Of a stretch of DNA of 11,876 bases, positions 6,299 through 11,876 are shown one piece after another. The translations under genes were made by a program, and so were the position numbers. This stretch comes from Bradyrhizobium sp. Lineage in GTDB: Bacteria > Pseudomonadota > Alphaproteobacteria > Rhizobiales > Xanthobacteraceae. Each line of letters opens with the position of its first letter. The first letter of the stretch is position 1. The DNA lies in assembly GCA_019243075.1 (NCBI GenBank), contig JAFAUV010000135.1:1-11876 (forward strand). Direction: 5' to 3'. The notes under the pieces were generated by a model, which had not been told where the DNA came from, did not search any database, and saw only the letters and a list, made by a program, of their open reading frames with translations.

Positions 6299-7074
6299 CG
6301 GCGGGCCCGCCCTTCGTCAGCTTGCGCAATGTCCGCAAGGTCTACCGTTCCGGCGGTGAGGAATTCCTGGCGGTCTCCGACGTCACCATGGACGTGCAGG
6401 AAGGCGAGCTGGTGTCGCTGGTCGGCCCTTCCGGCTGCGGCAAGACCACGGTCTTGAAGATTCTGGCCGGTCTGCACGGCGCCGACGGCGGCAGCGTGCG
6501 GATCGGCAACGCCAAATCGCCGTTCGATCCTGCGCGCGACATCGGCATGGTGTTCCAGCAGGCACTGCTGCTCAAATGGCGGACCGTTCTCGACAATGTG
6601 CTGTTGCCGGCGGAGATCGTCGGCCTGCCAATCAAGGCCGCGCGGTCGCGGGCGCGCGACCTGCTCGATCTGGTCGGCCTCTCCGGCTGCGAGGACAAAT
6701 ATCCGCAGCAGCTTTCCGGCGGCATGCAGCAGCGCACGGCGATTGCGCGCGCCTTCATTCATGATCCAAGGCTGATCCTGATGGACGAACCGTTCGGCGC
6801 ACTGGATGCGTTGACGCGCGAGCAGATGAATCTGGAGATGCTGCGGATCTGGCGCGAGAGTGGCAAGACCATTCTGTTTGTCACCCACTCGATCCAGGAG
6901 GCGGTGTTCCTCGCCTCCCACTGTGCCGTGCTGACCACGGGGCCGGCGCGCATGGCCGACTACTTCCCGATTCTGCTGCCATTTCCGCGCGCGCTGCCGA
7001 TCAAGACCACCGATGAGTTCGGCGTCTATGCGCGGCGCATCTATGCGAGCCTCGGGCTCGGCACCGGCGTCTGA
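6295..7074 (+). CDS. ABC transporter ATP-binding protein (SsuB/TauB/NrtD-like)
   Basis: 259 residues. It powers the importer formed with the permease at 2597-3367 and the binding protein at 657-1664. All motifs are intact: Walker A GPSGCGKTT (44-52), Q-loop VFQQ, signature LSGGMQQR (140-147), Walker B LILMDEP with catalytic Glu165, D-loop GALD and switch His198 (FVTHS). The ATG at 6295 is preferred since it forms an ATGA overlap with the stop of the aldolase gene, a common coupling arrangement. An ATG at 6286 is equally in frame, and neither has a good ribosome site. It is the last gene of the operon. A self-complementary stretch at 7078-7091 follows but lacks a T-run. The C-terminal segment (MADYFPILLPFPR) is typical of this ATPase group. 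Confidence 0.95.
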   Translation: MTAGPPFVSLRNVRKVYRSGGEEFLAVSDVTMDVQEGELVSLVGPSGCGKTTVLKILAGLHGADGGSVRIGNAKSPFDPARDIGMVFQQALLLKWRTVLDNVLLPAEIVGLPIKAARSRARDLLDLVGLSGCEDKYPQQLSGGMQQRTAIARAFIHDPRLILMDEPFGALDALTREQMNLEMLRIWRESGKTILFVTHSIQEAVFLASHCAVLTTGPARMADYFPILLPFPRALPIKTTDEFGVYARRIYASLGLGTGV

Positions 7075-7077
7075 TCG

Positions 7078-7091
7078 TCGCCCGCGGGCGA
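7078..7091. repeat. 14-bp perfect palindrome after the transporter operon
   Basis: TCGCCCGCGGGCGA is fully self-complementary and lies 3 bases after the ATPase stop codon. As RNA it can form only a five-pair stem with a CGCG loop and no T-run, so it is at best a weak terminator or mRNA-stabilising hairpin. Confidence 0.35.
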
Positions 7092-7100
7092 GGCAATCCA

Positions 7101-7128
7101 GCAAGTCGACGCCGGCAAGTCGACGCAG
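7101..7128. repeat. 14-bp tandem direct repeat
   Basis: Two adjacent units, GCAAGTCGACGCCG and GCAAGTCGACGCAG, match at 13 of 14 positions. Each contains the palindrome GTCGAC, so the two palindromes are 14 bp apart. It lies in the intergenic region upstream of the MFS gene and could be a regulator site or a chance duplication. Confidence 0.45.
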
Positions 7129-7268
7129 CTTTGCAGAAGGCGATCTGCGCTGGCGTTGAGGTTGCCGGCACGCGGCATCGCATACGCATCATGCGCCAAT
7201 ATGCCTGTGGGCGGCCTTCCCTTCGTAGTACATGGCAGCTTGGCGCGTGCGCGCCGGAGAGATTCTGG

Positions 7269-8660
7269 ATGCTTGAAAAGACCGCCACGACCGCGCCTGC
7301 CCAACGGGTGGCCGACGGCTTGCCCTGGGACAAGCGGCGCTGGGCGATCGCGGCGATCTTCACGGCGCTGGCGATGGCCTCGCTCGACACCGCGATCGCC
7401 AATATCGCGCTGCCGGCGATCTCGGCCGATCTTCATGTCAGCCCTGCCGACGTGGTCTGGGTGGTGAACGTCTACCAGATCGCGCTGGTGGCGACGCTGC
7501 TGCCGCTCGGCGCGCTTGGTGAGATCGTCGGCCATGAACGCATCTATCTCGGCGGGCTGCTGTTGTTCACGCTGGCGTCCGTCGGCTGCGCGCTCGCCTG
7601 GTCGCTGCCGAGCCTGCTCGTCGCGCGCACGCTGCAAGGGTTGGGTGCGAGCGGCTGCATGAGCGTGAACACGGCGCTGGTGCGTTTCGTCTATCCGAGC
7701 CGCATGCACGGCCGCGGCTTTGGCCACAATGCGATGGTGGTCGCCACCGCCTTCACGCTCGGACCGAGCATCGCTTCCGGCATCCTCGCGCTCGGGCCGT
7801 GGCCGTGGCTGTTTGCGATCAACCTTCCCTTCGGCATCGTCGCATTCCTGATCGGCGTCAAGACGCTGCCCAATCTGCCGCGGGCGAAACACGCTTTCGA
7901 TTTCCTCGGCGCCGCGCTCGCCGCCGCCTGCCTCGGGCTTTTCATTGTCGGGATCGGCGGCGCCGGGCATCAGGCCGCACCCGCGCTGGTGCTGGGCGCG
8001 TTGATCGCCGCACTTCTGATCGGCTGGATCCTGATGCGCCGGCATGCCGATCACCCGGCGCCGATGCTGCCGATCGACCTGTTTCGCCGGCCGCTGTTTG
8101 CGCTTTCGGCGGCGACCGCGGTCTGCTCGTTTTCCGTACAGGGCCTCTCCTTTGTCGCGCTGCCCTTCTATTTCGAAGACGTGCTTGGGCGTTCGCAGGT
8201 CGAGACCGGCTTCTTCATGACGCCCTGGCCACTCGTGGTCGCCATCATGGCGCCGATCGGCGGCCGGTTGTCCGACCGGTTTTCCGCCGGCATTCTCGGC
8301 GGGCTTGGCCTGATCCTGCTCGGCCTCGGCATGGCGCTGCTCGCGCTGCTGCCGGCGAGCCCCTCGGTTGCCGACATCGTCTGGCGCATGATGATCTGCG
8401 GCTTCGGCTTCGGCTTCTTCCAGACGCCGAACATGAAGGCGATCATGTCGAGCGCGCCGCCGCATCGCTCGGGCTCCGCCAGCGGCATTGTCGCGACCGC
8501 GCGGCTGGTCGGACAGACCACGGGCGCGGCATTGGCTGCGCTCTGTTTCGGTCTCGCCGGGCGCGACGGCGCGGCCCTCGCCTTGGCGCTCGGCGCGGGC
8601 TTTGCCGGGCTCGGCAGCGTCATGAGTTTTCTACGCTTGACGGTCGCGCCAGGCCGGTAG
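7269..8660 (+). CDS. MFS drug/proton antiporter, DHA2 (14-TM) family
   Basis: 463 residues, the usual length for DHA2 exporters, which pump drugs or other small organics out of the cytoplasm in exchange for protons. Seen are the first-helix motif LDTAIANIALPAIS (39-52; compare LDxTIVNVALP), motif A between helices 2 and 3 as GALGEIVGHERIY (81-93), motif B as LLVARTLQGLGAS and the antiporter motif C around AFTLGPSIASGIL (161-173). GPWPWLFAINLPFGI is also typical. About 14 hydrophobic segments can be traced. ATG 7269 is chosen because GGAGA lies 8 bases upstream; an in-frame TTG at 7131 would add a non-hydrophobic, unlikely extension. It runs in the same direction as the ABC operon, 194 bp downstream, and probably has its own promoter, which I could not place. 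The substrate is unknown. Confidence 0.92.
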   Translation: MLEKTATTAPAQRVADGLPWDKRRWAIAAIFTALAMASLDTAIANIALPAISADLHVSPADVVWVVNVYQIALVATLLPLGALGEIVGHERIYLGGLLLFTLASVGCALAWSLPSLLVARTLQGLGASGCMSVNTALVRFVYPSRMHGRGFGHNAMVVATAFTLGPSIASGILALGPWPWLFAINLPFGIVAFLIGVKTLPNLPRAKHAFDFLGAALAAACLGLFIVGIGGAGHQAAPALVLGALIAALLIGWILMRRHADHPAPMLPIDLFRRPLFALSAATAVCSFSVQGLSFVALPFYFEDVLGRSQVETGFFMTPWPLVVAIMAPIGGRLSDRFSAGILGGLGLILLGLGMALLALLPASPSVADIVWRMMICGFGFGFFQTPNMKAIMSSAPPHRSGSASGIVATARLVGQTTGAALAALCFGLAGRDGAALALALGAGFAGLGSVMSFLRLTVAPGR

Positions 8661-8756
8661 CGGCCGCTCGCGGCGCAGCAATGACGTGCTCGCAAGCGGC
8701 GGGATTGAGCTCAATAGAAAGCGGCGATGCGTCGATCTCGTTCATGAAGATGAATA

Positions 8757-8781
8757 GGAACTCGCCGAGATATTTTGCATT
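8757..8781 (+). promoter_or_regulatory. Candidate EcfG-type (general stress) promoter for the Cys-rich gene
   Basis: GGAAC (8757-8761) is followed after 16 bases by CATT (8778-8781). The alphaproteobacterial EcfG consensus is GGAAC, 16-17 bases, then CGTT, so one base differs. The leader to the start codon at 8871 would be about 80 bases. No competing sigma-70 promoter is obvious in this AT-richer patch. Confidence 0.35.
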
Positions 8782-8857
8782 CTATCATCAGGCAGCCCTT
8801 GCGCTCCGGACTCGCCGGACGCACGCTCGCCACGTCAAGCACTTCCGCAATAAACTT

Positions 8858-8862
8858 GGAGG
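8858..8862 (+). promoter_or_regulatory. Strong ribosome-binding site fixing the start of the Cys-rich gene
   Basis: GGAGG lies 8 bases upstream of ATG 8871. It decides that start against the in-frame TTG at 8775. The ATG at 8863 right after it is out of frame. Confidence 0.8.
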
Positions 8863-8870
8863 ATGCGACC

Positions 8871-9296
8871 ATGCCACGGGTCAAGCAAGCTTCGACGACA
8901 AAACGTACGAACAAAGCCGCCGCCGTGAAAACGCTGGGTGCCGCCGGACTGGGCCTTTCGCTGGTCGGTGGCGCATCCGCAACCACGACGCCCACTGCCG
9001 CTATCCCGCAAGCCGACAATAGCTCGCCGAGCCAGCGTTTCATTCTTGGCGACGAAGAAATGGCCGACGTCAGTCTCGCTACGTTCTACCTGTTCGACAA
9101 GGAAAACGTTGGCAGCGGTGTGCAGCTGGCTCGCGGTGGTTGCGGGCATGGTTGCGGCGGATGCCACGGCTGTGGCGGCTGCCGAGGCTGCCGAGGTTGC
9201 GGCGGCTGCGGAGCCTGTTTCGGCTGGGTGATTTGCGCGGGCTGCGTCGGCTGCGGAGGCTGCTGCCTGTCCTGGGGAGCGTGCCGCCTGTGCTGA
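8871..9296 (+). CDS. Exported or leader-bearing Gly/Cys-rich repeat protein; candidate RiPP precursor or metal-binding peptide
   Basis: 141 residues, with no function recognised. Three parts are seen. Residues 1-37 look like a Sec signal: basic start with K5, K11, R12, K15, K20, then LGAAGLGLSLVGG and a possible ASA|T cleavage. Residues 38-88 are soluble and contain an acidic/hydrophobic block, LGDEEMADVSLATFYLFDKEN (59-79), with no cysteine. From Gly89-Gly90 onward comes a tail with 16 Cys in residues 91-141, mostly as GGC, HGC, RGC triplets, ending in Cys. From 95 to 131 every third residue is Cys except Trp119; after Cys131-Cys132 the register shifts by one to 132, Trp135, 138, 141. This layout fits a modified-peptide precursor (leader plus heterocyclisable or thioether-forming core) or an exported thiol-rich metal binder. 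No modifying enzyme lies in the window. The strong GGAGG site supports real translation. Confidence 0.8.
   Translation: MPRVKQASTTKRTNKAAAVKTLGAAGLGLSLVGGASATTTPTAAIPQADNSSPSQRFILGDEEMADVSLATFYLFDKENVGSGVQLARGGCGHGCGGCHGCGGCRGCRGCGGCGACFGWVICAGCVGCGGCCLSWGACRLC
9141..9293 (+). repeat. Imperfect 9-bp-period GGC/TGC microsatellite-like repeat coding the Cys tail
   Basis: The tail of the Cys-rich gene is built from short GGC-TGC-like units with variable third codons (GGC, CAC, CGA). Such repeats lengthen and shorten by slippage, so the tail length probably varies among relatives. The same periodicity creates long spurious open frames on both strands here. Confidence 0.6.
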
Positions 9297-9323
9297 TCTC
9301 GCGAGACCTGCCTCGCCGCTAAA

Positions 9324-9505
9324 CTAGAACTCCAGTGAGCGCGGCCGGTAACCACGTTCACCGGCCCGCAGTCGCTGTTGTAAGCGGGATCGGCGATGAG
9401 CTGGTAGTCGAAGGTGAGCCTGGTCGCCGCCGCAATGCCGCCGGCACTCCATTCCAAGTTGCCCGATCGGGTCCCTGCCGCGCCATTGAGGTCAAGCTGG
9501 GCTAA
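9324..9505 (-). pseudogene. Decayed 3' end of an outer-membrane porin gene (OprB/carbohydrate-porin-like)
   Basis: On the minus strand, about 55 codons upstream of 9336 read as a porin C-terminus: EWSAGGIAAATRLTFDYQ, then LIADPAYNSDCGPVNVVTGRAHW. Alphaproteobacterial carbohydrate porins end similarly, with PAYNxDRGPVxVxxxRxH and a final aromatic residue. After AHW the bases are AGTTCTAG; adding one G gives E-F-stop, the expected terminal strand ending in Phe, so a one-base loss is likely. No start or rest of the gene exists upstream, since the ATPase coding region begins to be read at 9502. It appears to be the scar of a deletion. The family call rests on recall of the terminal motif and is moderate. 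Confidence 0.5.
9343..9366. terminator. Hairpin between convergent genes, possible terminator
   Basis: GGCCGGT (9343-9349) and ACCGGCC (9360-9366) form a perfect seven-pair stem with a ten-base loop, extendable to GCG/CGC with one bulge. It lies between the Cys-rich gene and the convergent importer operon. There is no T-run on either strand, and it also falls in the porin remnant, so it may only be old coding sequence. Confidence 0.25.
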
Positions 9506-10242
9506 ATGGCGCGCAGCAATGGTCCATGCGCCGTTTCCAAACGTTCGAACTGAATCCCGAACGCTTCATCGAGACATCGATCATCGATCAGTTCGCGCGG
9601 AGGTGCATCGGCGACAATCCTGCGACCGTTGAGGAGAAGGATGCGGTCGAAGAAACGAAAGGCGAGATCAAGGTCGTGCATGACGACGATGGACGCGCTT
9701 TTGCTCGAACGGCGCAGCAAGCCTTGAACAAGAGCGATCCGATGACGCACATCGAGACTTGCGCCTGGTTCGTCGGCAAGCAGCACGGATGGATCGGACG
9801 CCAGCACCATCGCGAGGAGAACACGCGATCCCTCGCCGCCGGACAGGGTGGACCAGCGCCGTTTGCTCATGTTGGTGAGCTCGAACCCGGCGACAATGCT
9901 GTCGATATCGCCTCCCGATTTTTTTTGGCCGCGCTCGGCGCCAAGGCGCACGAGATCAGCCACGCTTAGATCCCAGTATGGCTGAAACTGCTGGGGGAGA
10001 TAGCCGATGGCTCGCGCTCGCGCAGCACCGGACAGACCCGCGATATCCTTGCCTCCAAACAGGACGCGTCCGGCTGTGGGAGTCAAAACTCCAGCCAAGC
10101 TCTTGAGCAGCGTGGACTTGCCGGCACCGTTCGGGCCGATGATCGCAGTCGAGCCGGTCGCCTCGAACGACACGCAGACATCGGACAGGATCTCCTGACC
10201 TCCGCGATTGACGGTGAGATGCTCGGCCTGGAGGAGGGTCAT
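9502..10242 (-). CDS. ABC importer ATP-binding protein (BtuD/FecE/HmuV-like)
   Basis: 246 residues. It drives uptake through the permease encoded immediately upstream. Motifs: Walker A GPNGAGKST with the following LLKSLAGVL, Q-loop YLPQQ, signature LSGGEGSRVLLA, Walker B VLLADEPGASLD and switch His in VVMHDLD. The Asn in GPNGAGKST and the FecE-like spacing place it with iron-chelate, heme and corrinoid importers. ATG 10242 is chosen because it overlaps the permease stop as ATGA on the minus strand; the longer in-frame extension up to 10428 runs inside the permease gene. An A8 run at 9919-9926 (minus-strand sense) encodes Gln-Lys-Lys in GQKKSGG and is unusual for so GC-rich a gene. It is the last gene of a three-gene unit that converges on the Cys-rich gene. 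Confidence 0.94.
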   Translation of the reverse strand: MTLLQAEHLTVNRGGQEILSDVCVSFEATGSTAIIGPNGAGKSTLLKSLAGVLTPTAGRVLFGGKDIAGLSGAARARAIGYLPQQFQPYWDLSVADLVRLGAERGQKKSGGDIDSIVAGFELTNMSKRRWSTLSGGEGSRVLLAMVLASDPSVLLADEPGASLDVRHRIALVQGLLRRSSKSASIVVMHDLDLAFRFFDRILLLNGRRIVADAPPRELIDDRCLDEAFGIQFERLETAHGPLLRAI

Positions 10243-11219
10243 GACCGACGCTTGCGTGCGAGAAGAAGGATGAAGAAAGGACCTCCGACAAGGGCGGTCA
10301 CCAATCCGAGCGGTATCTCCGCCGGCGGCAGCGCGGCCCGGGCCACAGCATCGGCAAGCGTCACGAGGCTGGCGCCGACAAGGGCTGCCGCGGGCAGCAG
10401 CCGCTGATGCAGCGGGCCGACCAGCCAACGCGCGATGTGCGGTGCGGCCAGTCCGACGAATGCGATCAGCCCACCCAATGCCACGGCCGCAGCGACCGAG
10501 AGAGAAGCGACGACGACGGCAAGCGCGATGAACCGCCGCACGCTGAGCCCGAACCCGGTCGCCATGATTTCGCCAAGACCAATGAGGTCAAGGCCACGCG
10601 CGAGCGGCATGGTGAGCGCAATGCAACCGGCAGCGATCAGCGCAAACATCGCAAGAGCCGTCCATGTCGGTGTTTGCACCCCGCCCAGGACCCAGCTCAA
10701 GACCGCCTGCAGGCTGACCGCTTCGTTCGACAACGCCAACATGAGATAGGAGCGCAACGCTCCCAGCACCGCGGCAACAGCAACTCCGGCAAGCAGCATG
10801 CCGGCGGCGTCCACGGCACCTGCCACCCGCGAAACGGCGAGCACCACTCCGGTCGATCCCCAAGCGCCGACGAATGCGAGGAGCGGCAATGACAAGGCCT
10901 GCGAAACACCGAGCGGTACAAGCAGGGCAACCGTCGAACCGAGCGCTGCACCGCCTGCTGACCCGAGCAGATACGGCTCGGCCAACGGGTTGCGAAACAC
11001 TCCCTGGAAGACGGCGCCGCTTGCTCCAAGCAAAGTCCCGACCAGCGCCGCCGCAAGAACCCGCGGCAGCCTCCACCTGATCAGCAGAAGGCTCCACATG
11101 GTTTGGTCGCCCGACAAAGCGCGTCCGAGATCGGCCGGGCTTGCCCATTCGTTGCCGGCGCAGGCCGCCAGCAGCACCGCGCCAAAAAGCATCCCGACGA
11201 GGAGAAGCCAAGGCCTCAC
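10239..11219 (-). CDS. FecCD/BtuC-family importer permease
   Basis: 326 residues with about ten hydrophobic segments, as expected for this family, which forms the membrane channel for siderophore, heme, cobalamin or metal-chelate uptake. Hallmarks are RLPRVLAAALVGTLLGASGA, then VFQGVFRNPLAEPYLLGSAGGAALG, GGLIAFVGLAAPHIARWLVG and EIPLGLVTALVGGPFFILLLARK. The start is taken as GTG 11219, which overlaps the stop of the binding-protein gene as GTGA and leaves an ordinary N-terminus RPWLLLVGMLFGAVLLA. It has no clear ribosome site, so coupled translation is likely; ATG 11192 is an alternative. The long in-frame extension to 11357 lies inside the preceding gene and is not credible. Its 3' end overlaps the ATPase start by four bases. 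Confidence 0.93.
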   Translation of the reverse strand: MRPWLLLVGMLFGAVLLAACAGNEWASPADLGRALSGDQTMWSLLLIRWRLPRVLAAALVGTLLGASGAVFQGVFRNPLAEPYLLGSAGGAALGSTVALLVPLGVSQALSLPLLAFVGAWGSTGVVLAVSRVAGAVDAAGMLLAGVAVAAVLGALRSYLMLALSNEAVSLQAVLSWVLGGVQTPTWTALAMFALIAAGCIALTMPLARGLDLIGLGEIMATGFGLSVRRFIALAVVVASLSVAAAVALGGLIAFVGLAAPHIARWLVGPLHQRLLPAAALVGASLVTLADAVARAALPPAEIPLGLVTALVGGPFFILLLARKRRS

Positions 11220-11876
11220 TGGAGCGAAGCCCGCGGATGCAAGATGGCCGCCAAATGTTCGATGCCGGAAATCGTCCGCGGACCGGGAATCAACAATTCC
11301 GCGCGGTTTACCGCATAGACCCGCTGCAACCGCACCGCTCTGAGCACTTGCCACCAAGGCTGAGCGAGGAGGTCATCGAGGTCCTTTTGGGAGCCTGCGT
11401 ACAGCAGAATATCGGGGTCGGCATCGAAAATCGCCTCGAGCGAGACTTCAGCGATGGTTGGATCAGCAAGCGCGAACCGACCGCCGGCAAGCCTGATCGC
11501 ATCTCCCGTATAGCTGTCCGACTGTGCCACCAAAAGCAGACCGTTGCCGACACTGCCGCGGATCATGACGACGCTCGGCGGTGGCAAATTCCTCACCTCT
11601 TCGATGGTCCTGGCGAGACGCGTTTCGAGCGCTTGCGCAACGGCCTCGCCGCGCTCGGGTAGTCCCACCGCACGCCCCAGCAAACGAAGATTGCTGAAAA
11701 TCTCGGCGACATTGCGCTGCATCAGGACGATGGTCGGGACGCCCAGCCGCTCCATCGGATCGACCAGTTGGAATGCCGCCTGACGCGCCGGCGTGACGAC
11801 GACGAGGTCTGGCCTGAGCGCTATGGTCGTATCCACAGACATGCCCAGGCGTCCCCCGATCAAAGGACGGCGACGG
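11216..11876 (-). CDS. Periplasmic binding protein of the BtuF/FecB/HmuT type, C-terminal part only
   Basis: Partial: 220 residues are visible and the N-terminus, with any signal peptide, lies beyond the window end. Seen are GGRLGMSVDTTIALRPDLVV (the ALRPDLV motif of the Peripla_BP_2 family), ERLGVPTIVL, AEIFSNLRLLGRAVGLPE with its long backbone helix, DPDILLYAGSQ and PWWQVLRAVRLQRVYAVN, then PGPRTISGIEHLAAIL near the end. These are standard for binding proteins of siderophore, heme and vitamin B12 importers. The stop overlaps the GTG start of the permease, so the three genes form one transcription unit. No TonB-dependent receptor is in the window; one may lie upstream. The ligand cannot be chosen from this part. 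A TTG at 11863 is not a real start, since the open frame continues beyond it. Confidence 0.92.
   Translation of the reverse strand, partial: RRRPLIGGRLGMSVDTTIALRPDLVVVTPARQAAFQLVDPMERLGVPTIVLMQRNVAEIFSNLRLLGRAVGLPERGEAVAQALETRLARTIEEVRNLPPPSVVMIRGSVGNGLLLVAQSDSYTGDAIRLAGGRFALADPTIAEVSLEAIFDADPDILLYAGSQKDLDDLLAQPWWQVLRAVRLQRVYAVNRAELLIPGPRTISGIEHLAAILHPRASLQ

Noticed and set aside
7168..7182. Sigma-54-like GGCAC...TCGC sequence
   Set aside because: The spacing between the GG and GC elements is one base too long and the -12 element is poor.
7131..7268. Upstream TTG extension of the MFS protein
   Set aside because: No ribosome site and non-conserved-looking residues; ATG 7269 has GGAGA at proper distance.
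7041..8465. 474-codon open frame on the minus strand
   Set aside because: Antisense to the MFS gene; low-complexity Arg/Asp/Gln composition and no recognisable domain.
9141..9293. Cys-tail repeat region as a CRISPR-like or non-coding repeat array
   Set aside because: There are no spacers; the units are 3- and 9-base codon repeats in an open frame with a strong ribosome site.
9297..9306. TCTCGCGAGA palindrome right after the Cys-rich gene as a terminator
   Set aside because: Only ten bases with no room for a useful loop and no T-run.
9140..9322. Plus-strand Leu-Arg repeat frame
   Set aside because: An out-of-frame reading of the same GGC/TGC repeat, starting inside the Cys-rich gene.
9086..9457. 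Minus-strand frame with Pro-Gln repeats
   Set aside because: It is the antisense of the Cys-tail repeat joined to the porin remnant. The repeat periodicity opens every frame, and it starts at TTG without a ribosome site.

Overview
The window is GC-rich, densely coded DNA whose proteins and codon choice look like an alphaproteobacterium, most likely Bradyrhizobium or a close relative (Rhodopseudomonas, Nitrobacter). This is inferred from protein flavour, third-position G/C bias and a REP-like intergenic element; no marker gene is present to prove it. There are eleven protein genes, two of them cut by the window ends, plus one decayed gene remnant. No rRNA, tRNA, CRISPR array or insertion sequence was found.

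Region A (1-7074) looks like one regulon for uptake and processing of an unknown small molecule. A divergent promoter region at 1665-1763 separates two units. Leftward run a periplasmic NMT1/THI5-type substrate-binding protein and then an alkylsulfatase of the metallo-beta-lactamase fold (SdsA1/BDS1 type, cut by the window start). Rightward run a TetR-family regulator and then a tight operon of ABC permease, NAD-binding epimerase-like protein, GNAT acetyltransferase, DapA/N-acetylneuraminate-lyase-type aldolase and ABC ATPase. The three parts of one ABC importer are thus split around three enzyme genes. Two related palindromes (CAAC-N6-GTTG cores at 1745-1762 and 2531-2548) lie exactly where the TetR protein should act. 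Each overlaps a candidate -35 box, one for the binding-protein gene and one for the permease operon. The simplest reading is a TetR repressor that shuts both transport units until its ligand appears. The substrate is unknown; the sulfatase hints at sulfate esters.

Region B (7075-8660) is an intergenic stretch with a 14-bp tandem repeat, followed by a DHA2-type (14-TM) MFS drug/proton antiporter.

Region C (8661-9501) is the most unusual part. It encodes a 141-residue protein with a signal-peptide-like start, an acidic middle containing no cysteine, and a C-terminal Gly/Cys tail with 16 Cys in 51 residues. Most of those Cys sit in a strict every-third-residue register. It resembles a RiPP precursor or an exported metal-binding protein. 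Behind it, on the other strand, lies the decayed 3' end of what looks like an outer-membrane porin.

Region D (9502-11876, minus strand) is a BtuCDF/FecBCD-type importer (ATPase, permease, partial binding protein) with start/stop overlaps, for a metal chelate, heme, corrinoid or siderophore. It converges on the Cys-rich gene.
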